Source: Deltaproteobacteria bacterium (GTDB lineage Bacteria > Desulfobacterota > Desulfobacteria > Desulfobacterales > Desulfatirhabdiaceae). From it: a stretch of DNA of 6,544 nucleotides. The notes under the pieces are model-generated. The model did not search any database. It saw only the letters and a list, made by a program, of their open reading frames with translations, and was not told the origin of the DNA. Positions 1-5,779 of this stretch are shown here, one piece after another. Position 1 is the stretch's first letter; the number at the start of each line of letters is the position of its first letter. The translations under genes and the position numbers were made by a program. The DNA lies in the NCBI GenBank assembly GCA_021778975.1, contig JAJYBO010000167.1:1-6544 (forward strand). Reading direction: 5' to 3'.

Positions 1-1104
1 AGCTATCGCGATCTGCCCATGCTGCTCAATCAGTGGGGCAATGTGGTGCGCTGGGAAATGCGTACCCGCATCTTTCTGAGAACCAGCGAATTTTTATGGC
101 AGGAAGGCCATACCGTTCACGCGACGTCCGAAGAGGCGTATGAACGCACCCAAATGATGCTGGAAATTTACGCCCGATTTGTCGAAGAATATCTGGCAAT
201 GCCGGTGTTACGGGGGAAAAAGACCCGCGCGGAAACCTTTCCGGGCGCGGTTGAAACCCTCTGCATCGAAGCCATGATGCAGGACAGAAAGGCGCTTCAG
301 GCAGGGACATCGCATTTTCTGGGGCAGAATTTCGCCAAAGCGTCCCAGATCAAATTTCAGACCCGCGAAGAAACCGAAGAATACGGCTGGACAACCTCCT
401 GGGGGGCTTCCACCCGAATGATCGGCGGCGTTATCATGACGCACGGAGATGACGACGGCATCATTCTGCCGCCCATGATCGCCTCTTCTCACATCGTTCT
501 CCTGCCGATCGTCCGCAATCCGGACGAACGCTCCGAAGTCATGTCCTATACCCATCGCCTCGCTTCCAAACTCAGAGACCTGGAGTATCACAATCGCCGG
601 ATACAGGTCGAAATTGATGACAGGGATATCGGCGGCGCCAGAGGGTGGGACTGGATCCGGAAGGGAATTCCGATCCGCGTTGAAATTGGTCCGCGGGATA
701 TGGCCGATAATTCCGTGGTGTTCGCACGCCGGGATCACGACCATCGAGAAAAGACCTCCATGACCCGCGCCCAGTTCCTGAGTGAAATTCCGCAGATCCT
801 CGACAATATTCAGTTGACCCTGTATGAACGGGCGCTCAATTTTCGGGATGAACACACCCATATCATTGACGACAGGGCGGCCTTTTACGATTTTTTTACC
901 TCCAAAAACGCGGAGAAGCCGGAAATTCATGGCGGGTTCGCTCTCTGCCACTGGTGCGGTTCCGCGGACTGCGAATCCAAAATCAAGGACGATCTGAGTG
1001 TAACCATTCGGTGTATTCCTTTTGACGCCAGAGAGGAAAAAGGTCCGTGCATCTACTGCGGCGCGGCCAGCAACCGCCGCGTTGTTTTCGCAAAGGCGTA
1101 TTAG
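1..1104 (+). CDS. proS: Prolyl-tRNA synthetase, 3' part (5' end outside window)
   Basis: Attaches proline to tRNA-Pro in the cytoplasm (class II aminoacyl-tRNA synthetase). The reading frame is already open at base 1 (SYRDLP before the first ATG at 19), so the start lies upstream; family members are about 475-480 residues, so roughly 110 residues are missing. Counting from the ATG at 19: the motif 2 region is WEMRTRIFLRTSEFLWQEGH (12-31); motif 3 is GASTRMIGG (129-137); the anticodon-binding domain starts near ASSHIVLLP (155-163). The C-terminal domain carries C313, C318, C344 and C347 (C-x4-C ... C-x2-C), the zinc-ligand layout of the short archaeal/eukaryote-type ProRS, and the protein ends in the typical FAKAY. 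It lacks the inserted editing domain of the long bacterial form. The next gene, spoT, is 42 bases downstream on the same strand. Identification is secure; only the 5' end is unknown. Confidence 0.97.
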   Translation, partial: SYRDLPMLLNQWGNVVRWEMRTRIFLRTSEFLWQEGHTVHATSEEAYERTQMMLEIYARFVEEYLAMPVLRGKKTRAETFPGAVETLCIEAMMQDRKALQAGTSHFLGQNFAKASQIKFQTREETEEYGWTTSWGASTRMIGGVIMTHGDDDGIILPPMIASSHIVLLPIVRNPDERSEVMSYTHRLASKLRDLEYHNRRIQVEIDDRDIGGARGWDWIRKGIPIRVEIGPRDMADNSVVFARRDHDHREKTSMTRAQFLSEIPQILDNIQLTLYERALNFRDEHTHIIDDRAAFYDFFTSKNAEKPEIHGGFALCHWCGSADCESKIKDDLSVTIRCIPFDAREEKGPCIYCGAASNRRVVFAKAY

Positions 1105-1126
1105 TCGTTTGGGCGCAGGCAGTGAT

Positions 1127-1150
1127 ATGAAACGGCGACTTCGGTTATGA
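1127..1150 (+). promoter_or_regulatory. Possible 7-codon leader ORF overlapping the spoT start
   Basis: A seven-codon reading frame, MKRRLRL, ends in a TGA that overlaps the spoT ATG as ATGA (1147-1150). spoT itself has no clear Shine-Dalgarno sequence, so ribosomes finishing the leader could re-initiate on spoT. The leader also lacks a strong ribosome binding site (only GGCAG nearby), and a short ORF like this can arise by chance. Translation is therefore speculative. Confidence 0.22.
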
Positions 1151-3297
1151 TACGAATCAGCGACATCATTGATAAAATCACGGATTACGATCCGAAGGCG
1201 GACACCAACCTGGTGGAGCGCGCGTATGTGTATTCCGCACGGGTGCATGACGGACAGGTGCGTCTGAGCGGAGAGCCTTACCTGTCGCACCCTCTCGAAG
1301 TGGCCGGCATTCTGGCGGATATGAAGCTGGACCCGGTCAGCATCGCCGCCGGGTTGCTTCACGACGTGATCGAGGATACCCATGCCACCGAAGACGAAAT
1401 CCGCCAGATGTTCGGTCCTGAAGTCGCCCATATTGTAACCGGTGTTACGAAATTGAGCGCCGTAACCTTCGATAGCTCTCAGGCCCGACAGGCGGAAAGC
1501 ATTCGGAAGATGCTGCTGGCGATGGCCGACGACATCCGGGTGATTCTGATCAAGCTGACGGACCGGATTCACAACATGCGGACGCTGCAATATCACAAGA
1601 GCGAAAAGCGCAAACAGGAAATCGCTCAGGAAACGCTGGATATTTATGCGCCGATTGCCTCCCGGCTGGGTATATACTGGATCAAGAACGAACTTGAGGA
1701 CATGTCGTTCAGGTATGTTTATCCCGAAGAATATGAAACCATCCGGAGCCTGCTCAGTAAGGACATGGTCGAGCGGGAATCATACATCGAAAAAGTCAAA
1801 ACCATCCTCCGCGAAAAAATGGCGGAGAACAGTTTCGAGTGTCAGGTGCTGGGGCGCTATAAAAACCTGCTCAGTATCCGCCAGAAGATGATCAAACAGT
1901 CGCTTCCTTTTGAAGAAATCTACGACATCATTGCATTCAGAATCATACTGGATACGGTGGGTCAGTGCTATGCGGCGTTAGGATTCATTCACGGGATGTG
2001 GAAGCCCATTGATTCCAAAATCAAGGATTACATCGGGCGTCCCAAACCCAACATGTACCAGTCTCTCCATACAACCGTCATCGGCCCCGACGGCAAGCGC
2101 ATCGAAATTCAGATTCGAACACGGGAAATGGACAGGGTCGCCCGGTCCGGAATCGCGGCGCACTGGAGCTATAAAGAAGGGCAGAAGGCCGAAGAATCCG
2201 TCCGCCAGCAGTTCGCCTGGATACAAAACCTGATCGAAAATCAGCAGAATATCCGTAACCCCAGTGAGTTCATGGAGAATGTACGGCTCGATTTGTTTCC
2301 GGATGATGTCTATGTATTTACGCCTGTCGGAGAAATCAAAACCCTGCCGAAGGGCGCAACCCCTGTTGATTTCGCGTACATGATTCACACGGAAGTTGGC
2401 AACCAGTGTACCGGCGCGAAAGTGAACGGACGCATCGTGCCGCTTCAATATCAACTGGTGACGGGTGACAGCATTGAAATCATCACCACCAAAAACCATG
2501 TCCCCAGTAAAGACTGGCTCGGTTTTGTCCGCACGGTCAAGGCCAGATCGAAAATTCAGCAATGGGTCCGAACTCAGGAAAAAGATCGCAGTATCAGCCT
2601 GGGACGGGAAATGTGCGACAAGGCGTTTCGTAAACACCGCCTCAATTTCTCCGAACTTGTCAGGTCTCCTGAAATGGACGAAGTGGTAACCCATTTCGGA
2701 CTTAAAACCGTGGAGGATTTACTGGCCAGTGTCGGATACGGCAAGATCACACCGCTTCAGATTCTCAGAAAATTTTCGTCCAAAGCAGACATCGAAGAGG
2801 TTCAGGAAACTCTGCTGACAAAGTTTTTAGGAAAAGTACGGAAGAAAAAACAGAAAGGCGGCGGGGTCATCGTGAAAGGGATGGATGACATCCTGGTCAA
2901 GTTTGGAAAATGCTGCAACCCTGTTCCTGGGGACCCTATCACCGGATATATCACACGCGGGTTTGGCGTGACCGTTCACCGCATCAACTGTATCAACGCG
3001 CGCACCATGAGCCAGGAGCGTCAGATTGATGTGGACTGGGATGATGAAATTTCAGACAGTTATCCGGTGAATATTCACATCAAATCTTCTGATCGGGTAG
3101 GGTTGCTGGCGGATTTGACCATTGCGATAAGCAAAAACGGCGCCAATATTTTGAGCATAAACTCGACCATCGGTGAAAACAAGATCGTGGATAGTCTCAT
3201 TACGCTTTCGATTCGGAGCATAGACCATCTCAACCGTCTGATGGCGGAAATACGAAAGATAAAGGCTATCCAGAGTATTCAGCGCACCAACAATTGA
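1147..3297 (+). CDS. spoT: Bifunctional (p)ppGpp synthetase/hydrolase (RelA/SpoT family)
   Basis: Makes (p)ppGpp from ATP and GDP/GTP and degrades it by removing the 3'-pyrophosphate, setting the stringent response. 716 residues, full family length. Domains in order: HD hydrolase (about 25-180) with H48, H72-D73, E76-D77 and D139 (LTDRIHNMRTL), apparently intact; synthetase (about 235-345) with GRYKNLLSIRQKM, D260 in YDIIAFR, Y304 in NMYQSLHTTV and E320 in EIQIRT; TGS (about 385-447); helical linker; zinc-finger/RIS region with C589, C590, H611 and C615; ACT domain (about 638-716). The charge motif before DYI reads KIKD (291-294) instead of the usual RFKD of bifunctional enzymes, still basic, unlike the acidic motif of synthetase-only RelA. 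M303 replaces the usual Gly, and R333 the usual Glu of AExG. ATG 1147 has a weak ribosome site. Probably co-transcribed with proS. The names rel or rsh fit equally well. Confidence 0.96.
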   Translation: MIRISDIIDKITDYDPKADTNLVERAYVYSARVHDGQVRLSGEPYLSHPLEVAGILADMKLDPVSIAAGLLHDVIEDTHATEDEIRQMFGPEVAHIVTGVTKLSAVTFDSSQARQAESIRKMLLAMADDIRVILIKLTDRIHNMRTLQYHKSEKRKQEIAQETLDIYAPIASRLGIYWIKNELEDMSFRYVYPEEYETIRSLLSKDMVERESYIEKVKTILREKMAENSFECQVLGRYKNLLSIRQKMIKQSLPFEEIYDIIAFRIILDTVGQCYAALGFIHGMWKPIDSKIKDYIGRPKPNMYQSLHTTVIGPDGKRIEIQIRTREMDRVARSGIAAHWSYKEGQKAEESVRQQFAWIQNLIENQQNIRNPSEFMENVRLDLFPDDVYVFTPVGEIKTLPKGATPVDFAYMIHTEVGNQCTGAKVNGRIVPLQYQLVTGDSIEIITTKNHVPSKDWLGFVRTVKARSKIQQWVRTQEKDRSISLGREMCDKAFRKHRLNFSELVRSPEMDEVVTHFGLKTVEDLLASVGYGKITPLQILRKFSSKADIEEVQETLLTKFLGKVRKKKQKGGGVIVKGMDDILVKFGKCCNPVPGDPITGYITRGFGVTVHRINCINARTMSQERQIDVDWDDEISDSYPVNIHIKSSDRVGLLADLTIAISKNGANILSINSTIGENKIVDSLITLSIRSIDHLNRLMAEIRKIKAIQSIQRTNN

Positions 3298-3356
3298 GTA
3301 AAATGTTCAGGAGATTTCGAACAAAAAACACCCTGTGCTGAAACGCAAAAATTATA

Positions 3357-3413
3357 CCCCCCTTGAAGGGGCATTTATATTCCCCCCTTTTTTGAAGGAG
3401 GGGGGCAGGGGGG
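3357..3413. repeat. C-tract/G-tract palindromic intergenic element, possible bidirectional terminator
   Basis: Two hairpin-forming units sit in the gap between the convergent spoT and rpmB genes. Unit 1 is C6-TTGAA-G4 (3357-3371). Unit 2 is C6-T6-GAAGGA-G6 (3382-3405), about 10 pairs on the + strand including two T-G wobbles, followed by CA and another G6 (3408-3413). The place between two gene ends suits a transcription stop. However, no T-run directly follows either hairpin on the + strand. On the - strand a short ATTTTTG lies some bases beyond unit 1. It resembles the short CCCCCTT...AAGGGGG intergenic repeats scattered in many environmental proteobacterial genomes; that likeness is from memory and was not searched. 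The rest of the gap (3298-3356 and 3414-3432) shows nothing recognisable. Confidence 0.45.
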
Positions 3414-3432
3414 CATCGTCAATGAGAGGCGA

Positions 3433-3624
3433 TCAGGGGGCTTTGACGATACGTCCGGATTTGATGCAGTTGGTGCATACCAAAATCTTCCGAACACTCC
3501 CATTTCTTATGGATCGAATCCGCTGGAGATTCGGATTGAATCTGCGCTTGTTCACATTGTGCGCATGGCTGACGTGGCAGCCGGTCATGGGTTTTTTCCC
3601 ACATATTTCACAGATTTTCGACAT
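3433..3624 (-). CDS. rpmB: 50S ribosomal protein L28
   Basis: Small protein of the large ribosomal subunit that binds 23S rRNA. 63 residues, starting MSKICEICGKKPMTGCHVSH, with the family signature SHAHNVNKRRFNPNLQ. C5 and C8 plus C50 and C53 form two CxxC pairs, so this is the zinc-binding (C+) form. The start at 3624 is chosen because AGGAG (minus strand, 3632-3636) sits 7 bases upstream; an in-frame ATG 18 bases further out (3642) would place that site inside the gene and add residues not seen in the family. It is basic throughout, as expected. It lies 78 bases downstream of bamD on the same strand, with a possible promoter of its own in that gap, and converges on spoT. Confidence 0.96.
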   Translation of the reverse strand: MSKICEICGKKPMTGCHVSHAHNVNKRRFNPNLQRIRSIRNGSVRKILVCTNCIKSGRIVKAP

Positions 3625-3668
3625 TTTCACACTCCTCGTCATAACGTTGAAAAAAATGGATTGTGTTT

Positions 3669-3695
3669 TCTATACCAAAAGCGTTCTTGTGTAAA
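3669..3695 (-). promoter_or_regulatory. Possible sigma-70 promoter for rpmB
   Basis: On the minus strand TTTACA (3690-3695) and TATAGA (3669-3674) lie 15 bases apart. The -35 matches consensus at 5 of 6 and the -10 at 4 of 6, but the spacer is about 2 bases shorter than ideal. It would give rpmB a leader of roughly 40 bases and allow expression apart from bamD. Moderate to weak call. Confidence 0.35.
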
Positions 3696-3702
3696 GCCAT
3701 TT

Positions 3703-4401
3703 TTATAACAGCTTTCTCCACCAGGGTTTTCCGGAAGCCTTCTCCGGATGGGCCAGGGCGTCTTCGCATTTTGAAATATATTCCAGCGCTCTTTGGTTGA
3801 GACCCACATCCGGGAAATCGGCGACAACCGATTTAAAACGAATGACCGCGGCTTTATAGTGGTTGTTCTTGAAATAGAACTCTCCGATATAAAACTCATG
3901 ACCCGCAAGGTTTTTGGTGGCTTCCCGGATACAGGCATCCGCCTGGCTGGCGTATTTTGAGTCAGGATAAGATTTTTTGAGCCGGCTGAAAATTTCGATA
4001 GCTTTCTTCGCTGCCACCTGATCCCTGTCAATACTCTCCATTTGATGGATATAACTCATACCCAACTGGAAAATGACATATGGAATCGCGTCATTTCGTG
4101 GATGCAGGTTCTCAAAGGATTCATAGGCCACAGCCGCCGCCCCGTATTCTTCCATATAGTAATGAGAATCGGCGATTTTGAGTTCCGCCAGAATGGTATA
4201 TTTACTGAATGGATACCAATCTTTGAGTTTTTGAAAGGCATCTACGGCGGTGCGATATTGCTGATGGTTGAAGGCTTCCATGCCGTCGTTCACCAACTCC
4301 TGCGCGGTTTTTTCATCCATATTCTTGTCAAAAAACCAGGCGCAACCAGTAAACAATAGTATGGTCAAAATGGAGATGGAAATTGTCAGTTTGTATTTCA
4401 T
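3703..4401 (-). CDS. bamD: Outer membrane protein assembly lipoprotein BamD
   Basis: Lipoprotein subunit of the BAM complex, which folds and inserts beta-barrel proteins into the outer membrane; it acts at the periplasmic face of that membrane. 232 residues. A short basic start and hydrophobic stretch end in a lipobox LFTGC, with the lipid-bearing Cys at 20; residue 21 is Ala, which does not signal inner-membrane retention. Tetratricopeptide-type helical repeats run from about 34 to 220 (for example GMEAFNHQQYRTAVDAFQKL and ADSHYYMEEYGAAAVAYESF). DRDQ (125-128) and GHEFYIGEFYFKNNHYKAA (167-185) are typical of BamD. It ends in a basic aromatic tail, KPWWRKLL. An in-frame TAG upstream forbids a longer protein, yet no Shine-Dalgarno sequence is visible; the start lies in a 14-bp tandem duplication. 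It lies 124 bases downstream of trxA, probably in the same transcript. Confidence 0.94.
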   Translation of the reverse strand: MKYKLTISISILTILLFTGCAWFFDKNMDEKTAQELVNDGMEAFNHQQYRTAVDAFQKLKDWYPFSKYTILAELKIADSHYYMEEYGAAAVAYESFENLHPRNDAIPYVIFQLGMSYIHQMESIDRDQVAAKKAIEIFSRLKKSYPDSKYASQADACIREATKNLAGHEFYIGEFYFKNNHYKAAVIRFKSVVADFPDVGLNQRALEYISKCEDALAHPEKASGKPWWRKLL

Positions 4402-4418
4402 GGGTTGTATTTCATGGG
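4391..4418 (-). repeat. 14-bp exact tandem duplication across the bamD start codon
   Basis: On the minus strand the unit CCCATGAAATACAA occurs twice back to back (4405-4418, then 4391-4404). The second copy holds the bamD ATG (4399-4401). The first copy gives another ATG (4413-4415) in a different frame, because 14 is not a multiple of three. It reads MKYNP and ends in a TGA overlapping the bamD ATG as ATGA (4398-4401). The result could be a start-site duplication or a translationally coupled mini-leader. Confidence 0.9.
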
Positions 4419-4448
4419 GAAAAATCTATCGAGCATTGCAGCGAGGGG

Positions 4449-4503
4449 TGACGCAGCCCTCCCCTTCACATCTGTGGATATTGTAAAAGGGATCGCTGCG
4501 TCA
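4449..4503 (-). other. Long RNA hairpin between trxA and bamD
   Basis: Arms 4449-4470 and 4482-4503 pair over 22 positions in strict register, without bulges, around an 11-base loop. On the + strand four positions mismatch. In the minus-strand RNA two of these (4467/4485 and 4464/4488) become G-U wobbles, leaving only one two-base internal mismatch (4458-4459 with 4493-4494). The outer eight pairs are GACGCAGC with GCTGCGTC. Rival pairings exist: GCAGCGA with TCGCTGC (minus-strand bases 4493-4499 with 4438-4444), and GAGGG with CCCTC across a 9-base loop nearby. No T-run follows directly, so it is not a standard intrinsic terminator. The gap 4402-4525 shows no gene or good promoter. It may be an attenuator, a processing or stability element, or a palindromic repeat. 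Confidence 0.7.
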
Positions 4504-4525
4504 GGTAACGGTTGGAAGGTCATCA

Positions 4526-4855
4526 TCAATTCAGAACGCTTTGAATCATTTCTTCCAGTTTGGACTTGGCCACTGCCCCGACCACCTGATTGAACACCTT
4601 GCCATTCTTGAAAAAAATCAATGTAGGAATGGACCTGATGCCATATTGGGATGGGGTTACGGGATTATCGTCCACATTGCATTTCTTGAATTTAAGCTGG
4701 CTGCTGTACTTTCCGGCAAGTTCTTCGACAACAGGACCGATAGCCCGGCACGGCCCGCACCACGGCGCCCAGAAATCTACCAGCACCGGCATTTGTTCCT
4801 GCAACACGTCCGCTTCAAAATTGCTGTCACTGATTTCAAGAACGTTTTCCGACAT
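4526..4855 (-). CDS. trxA: Thioredoxin
   Basis: Cytoplasmic thiol-disulfide reductase that passes electrons from thioredoxin reductase to ribonucleotide reductase, peroxidases and other targets. 109 residues, the usual length. The active site is WCGPC (32-36, redox Cys 33 and 36) within VDFWAPWCGPC; D27 is the buried Asp; P77 in RSIPT is the conserved cis-Pro; FFKNGK follows as in the family. A further Cys sits at 59 (KKCNVDD). The start at 4855 is chosen because AGGA (minus strand, 4864-4867) lies 8 bases upstream and the next in-frame ATG outward would run through the promoter. It is the first gene of a probable trxA-bamD-rpmB unit and diverges from purN. No reductase gene is present in the window. 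Confidence 0.97.
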   Translation of the reverse strand: MSENVLEISDSNFEADVLQEQMPVLVDFWAPWCGPCRAIGPVVEELAGKYSSQLKFKKCNVDDNPVTPSQYGIRSIPTLIFFKNGKVFNQVVGAVAKSKLEEMIQSVLN

Positions 4856-4895
4856 AGCCTGTTTCCTTTCATAAAATGATTTATTAATACATATG

Positions 4896-4924
4896 ACTAT
4901 AGTATCATGATTCAATAATGTCAA
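4896..4924 (-). promoter_or_regulatory. Strong sigma-70-type promoter of trxA
   Basis: On the minus strand TTGACA (4919-4924, 6 of 6) and TATAGT (4896-4901, 5 of 6) are separated by exactly 17 bases. Transcription would start near 4889, giving a leader of about 34 bases before the trxA ATG at 4855. The -10 lies within the palindrome ACTATAGT. The rest of the 124-base divergent gap shows no equally good promoter for purN. Confidence 0.8.
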
Positions 4925-4979
4925 TGTTGACGGCAATACTGAACTGAAATCCAATAACCGACAGATGGAGACAAGAAGG

Positions 4980-5777
4980 ATGCAACCCGCAGCCCAAATC
5001 GGTGTCCTGATCTCTGGAGGGGGCAGTAACCTTCAGGCGATCATAGACGCCTGCGAGTCCCGTTCTATCAATGCAAAAGTGGTTTTTGTCGGCGCGGATA
5101 CACCGGACGCCGGTGGTTTATCCCGGGCGATACAGCATGAAATCCCTAATTTTATAGTGGATTATCGTCGCATTATCCAGCAGTTTCATCGCCATGCGTT
5201 GCCCGCCGACTTCAATCTTCAGGACTGTTTGAACAAGCAGCATATCTTTTCCGAAGACACGCCGGTCGCACGCGTTGAGGCATTTCTCAAATCCCGGGCT
5301 ATCGCCGAATCCGAACTCCTGACACGGATGCGCCCCTTCGATTTCGACCTGCTGGTGCTGGCCGGGTTTATGCGGAACATTACCCCTTATATGATTGATC
5401 GCATCAATATCCATCCGGGTATGCCGCGCATCATGAACATTCACCCCGCCATTTTGCCGGCATTCCCCGGAACCGACGGCTACGGAGATACATTTCGCTA
5501 TGGCTGCAAGGTCGGCGGCTGCACGGTCCATTTTGTGGATTATGGCGAAGATTCGGGGCCTATCATCGGACAGCGAACCTTCCCCATTTTGCCGGACGAC
5601 ACCATCGAGACCGTATGTCGCAAAGGGCTTGAACAGGAATGGCGTCTGTACCCGGAGTGCATCCAGATGTTTGCGGAAGGAAGGCTTCGGGTCGTTCCCG
5701 AAACATTCACGCTGCCAGGCGGCGGCGCCATTACCCGGACAATTGTAAAAATCGCTCCCCAACCATCCGGAGGTTAA
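4980..5777 (+). CDS. purN: Phosphoribosylglycinamide formyltransferase (GART), enlarged form
   Basis: Transfers a formyl group from 10-formyltetrahydrofolate to GAR, the third step of purine synthesis. 265 residues from the ATG at 4980, against about 210 in E. coli. Seen: N-terminal phosphate loop SGGGSNLQAI (12-21); LAGFMRNITP (127-136); catalytic N153 and H155 in MNIHPAILPAFPG; D191 in GEDSGPIIGQ. About 35 extra residues lie between strand FIVDY (58-62) and LLVLAGFM, a further 5 precede the catalytic NIHP, creating a second NIHP at 143-146, and the C-terminus has its own tail. ATG 4980 is preferred because GGAG (4967-4970) sits 9 bases upstream; an in-frame ATG at 4965 adds METRR but has no ribosome site. 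The next gene begins 2 bases after the stop. Another folate-dependent formyltransferase activity is possible but less likely. Confidence 0.9.
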   Translation: MQPAAQIGVLISGGGSNLQAIIDACESRSINAKVVFVGADTPDAGGLSRAIQHEIPNFIVDYRRIIQQFHRHALPADFNLQDCLNKQHIFSEDTPVARVEAFLKSRAIAESELLTRMRPFDFDLLVLAGFMRNITPYMIDRINIHPGMPRIMNIHPAILPAFPGTDGYGDTFRYGCKVGGCTVHFVDYGEDSGPIIGQRTFPILPDDTIETVCRKGLEQEWRLYPECIQMFAEGRLRVVPETFTLPGGGAITRTIVKIAPQPSGG

Positions 5778-5779
5778 AA

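Noticed and set aside
208..1596. 462-codon open frame on the minus strand across proS and spoT
   Set aside because: It lies antisense to two clearly conserved proteins and its translation shows no recognisable family; long antisense frames are expected in coding DNA of this composition.
1978..2694. 238-codon minus-strand frame inside spoT
   Set aside because: Antisense shadow of a conserved enzyme; no ribosome site or recognisable motif.
3625..3642. Six-residue N-terminal extension of L28 (MTRSVK)
   Set aside because: The AGGAG site lies inside it and is ideally spaced for the inner ATG at 3624.
3335..3694. 119-codon plus-strand frame over rpmB
   Set aside because: It runs through the palindromic element and antisense to L28; its sequence is what antisense of a basic ribosomal protein would give.
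4477..4502. Possible bamD promoter with TACAAT as -10 on the minus strand
   Set aside because: No acceptable -35 at 16-18 bases; the best match (CTGACG) is 14 bases away, and the bases are part of the hairpin.
4856..4954. 33-residue N-terminal extension of thioredoxin
   Set aside because: It would be read through the -35 and -10 of the likely promoter, and the inner ATG at 4855 has a good ribosome site and matches family length.
4965..4979. Earlier purN start (METRR...)
   Set aside because: No ribosome site before it, whereas GGAG at 4967-4970 is well spaced for the ATG at 4980; it cannot be fully excluded.
5118..5762. 214-codon minus-strand frame inside purN
   Set aside because: Antisense shadow of a conserved enzyme.
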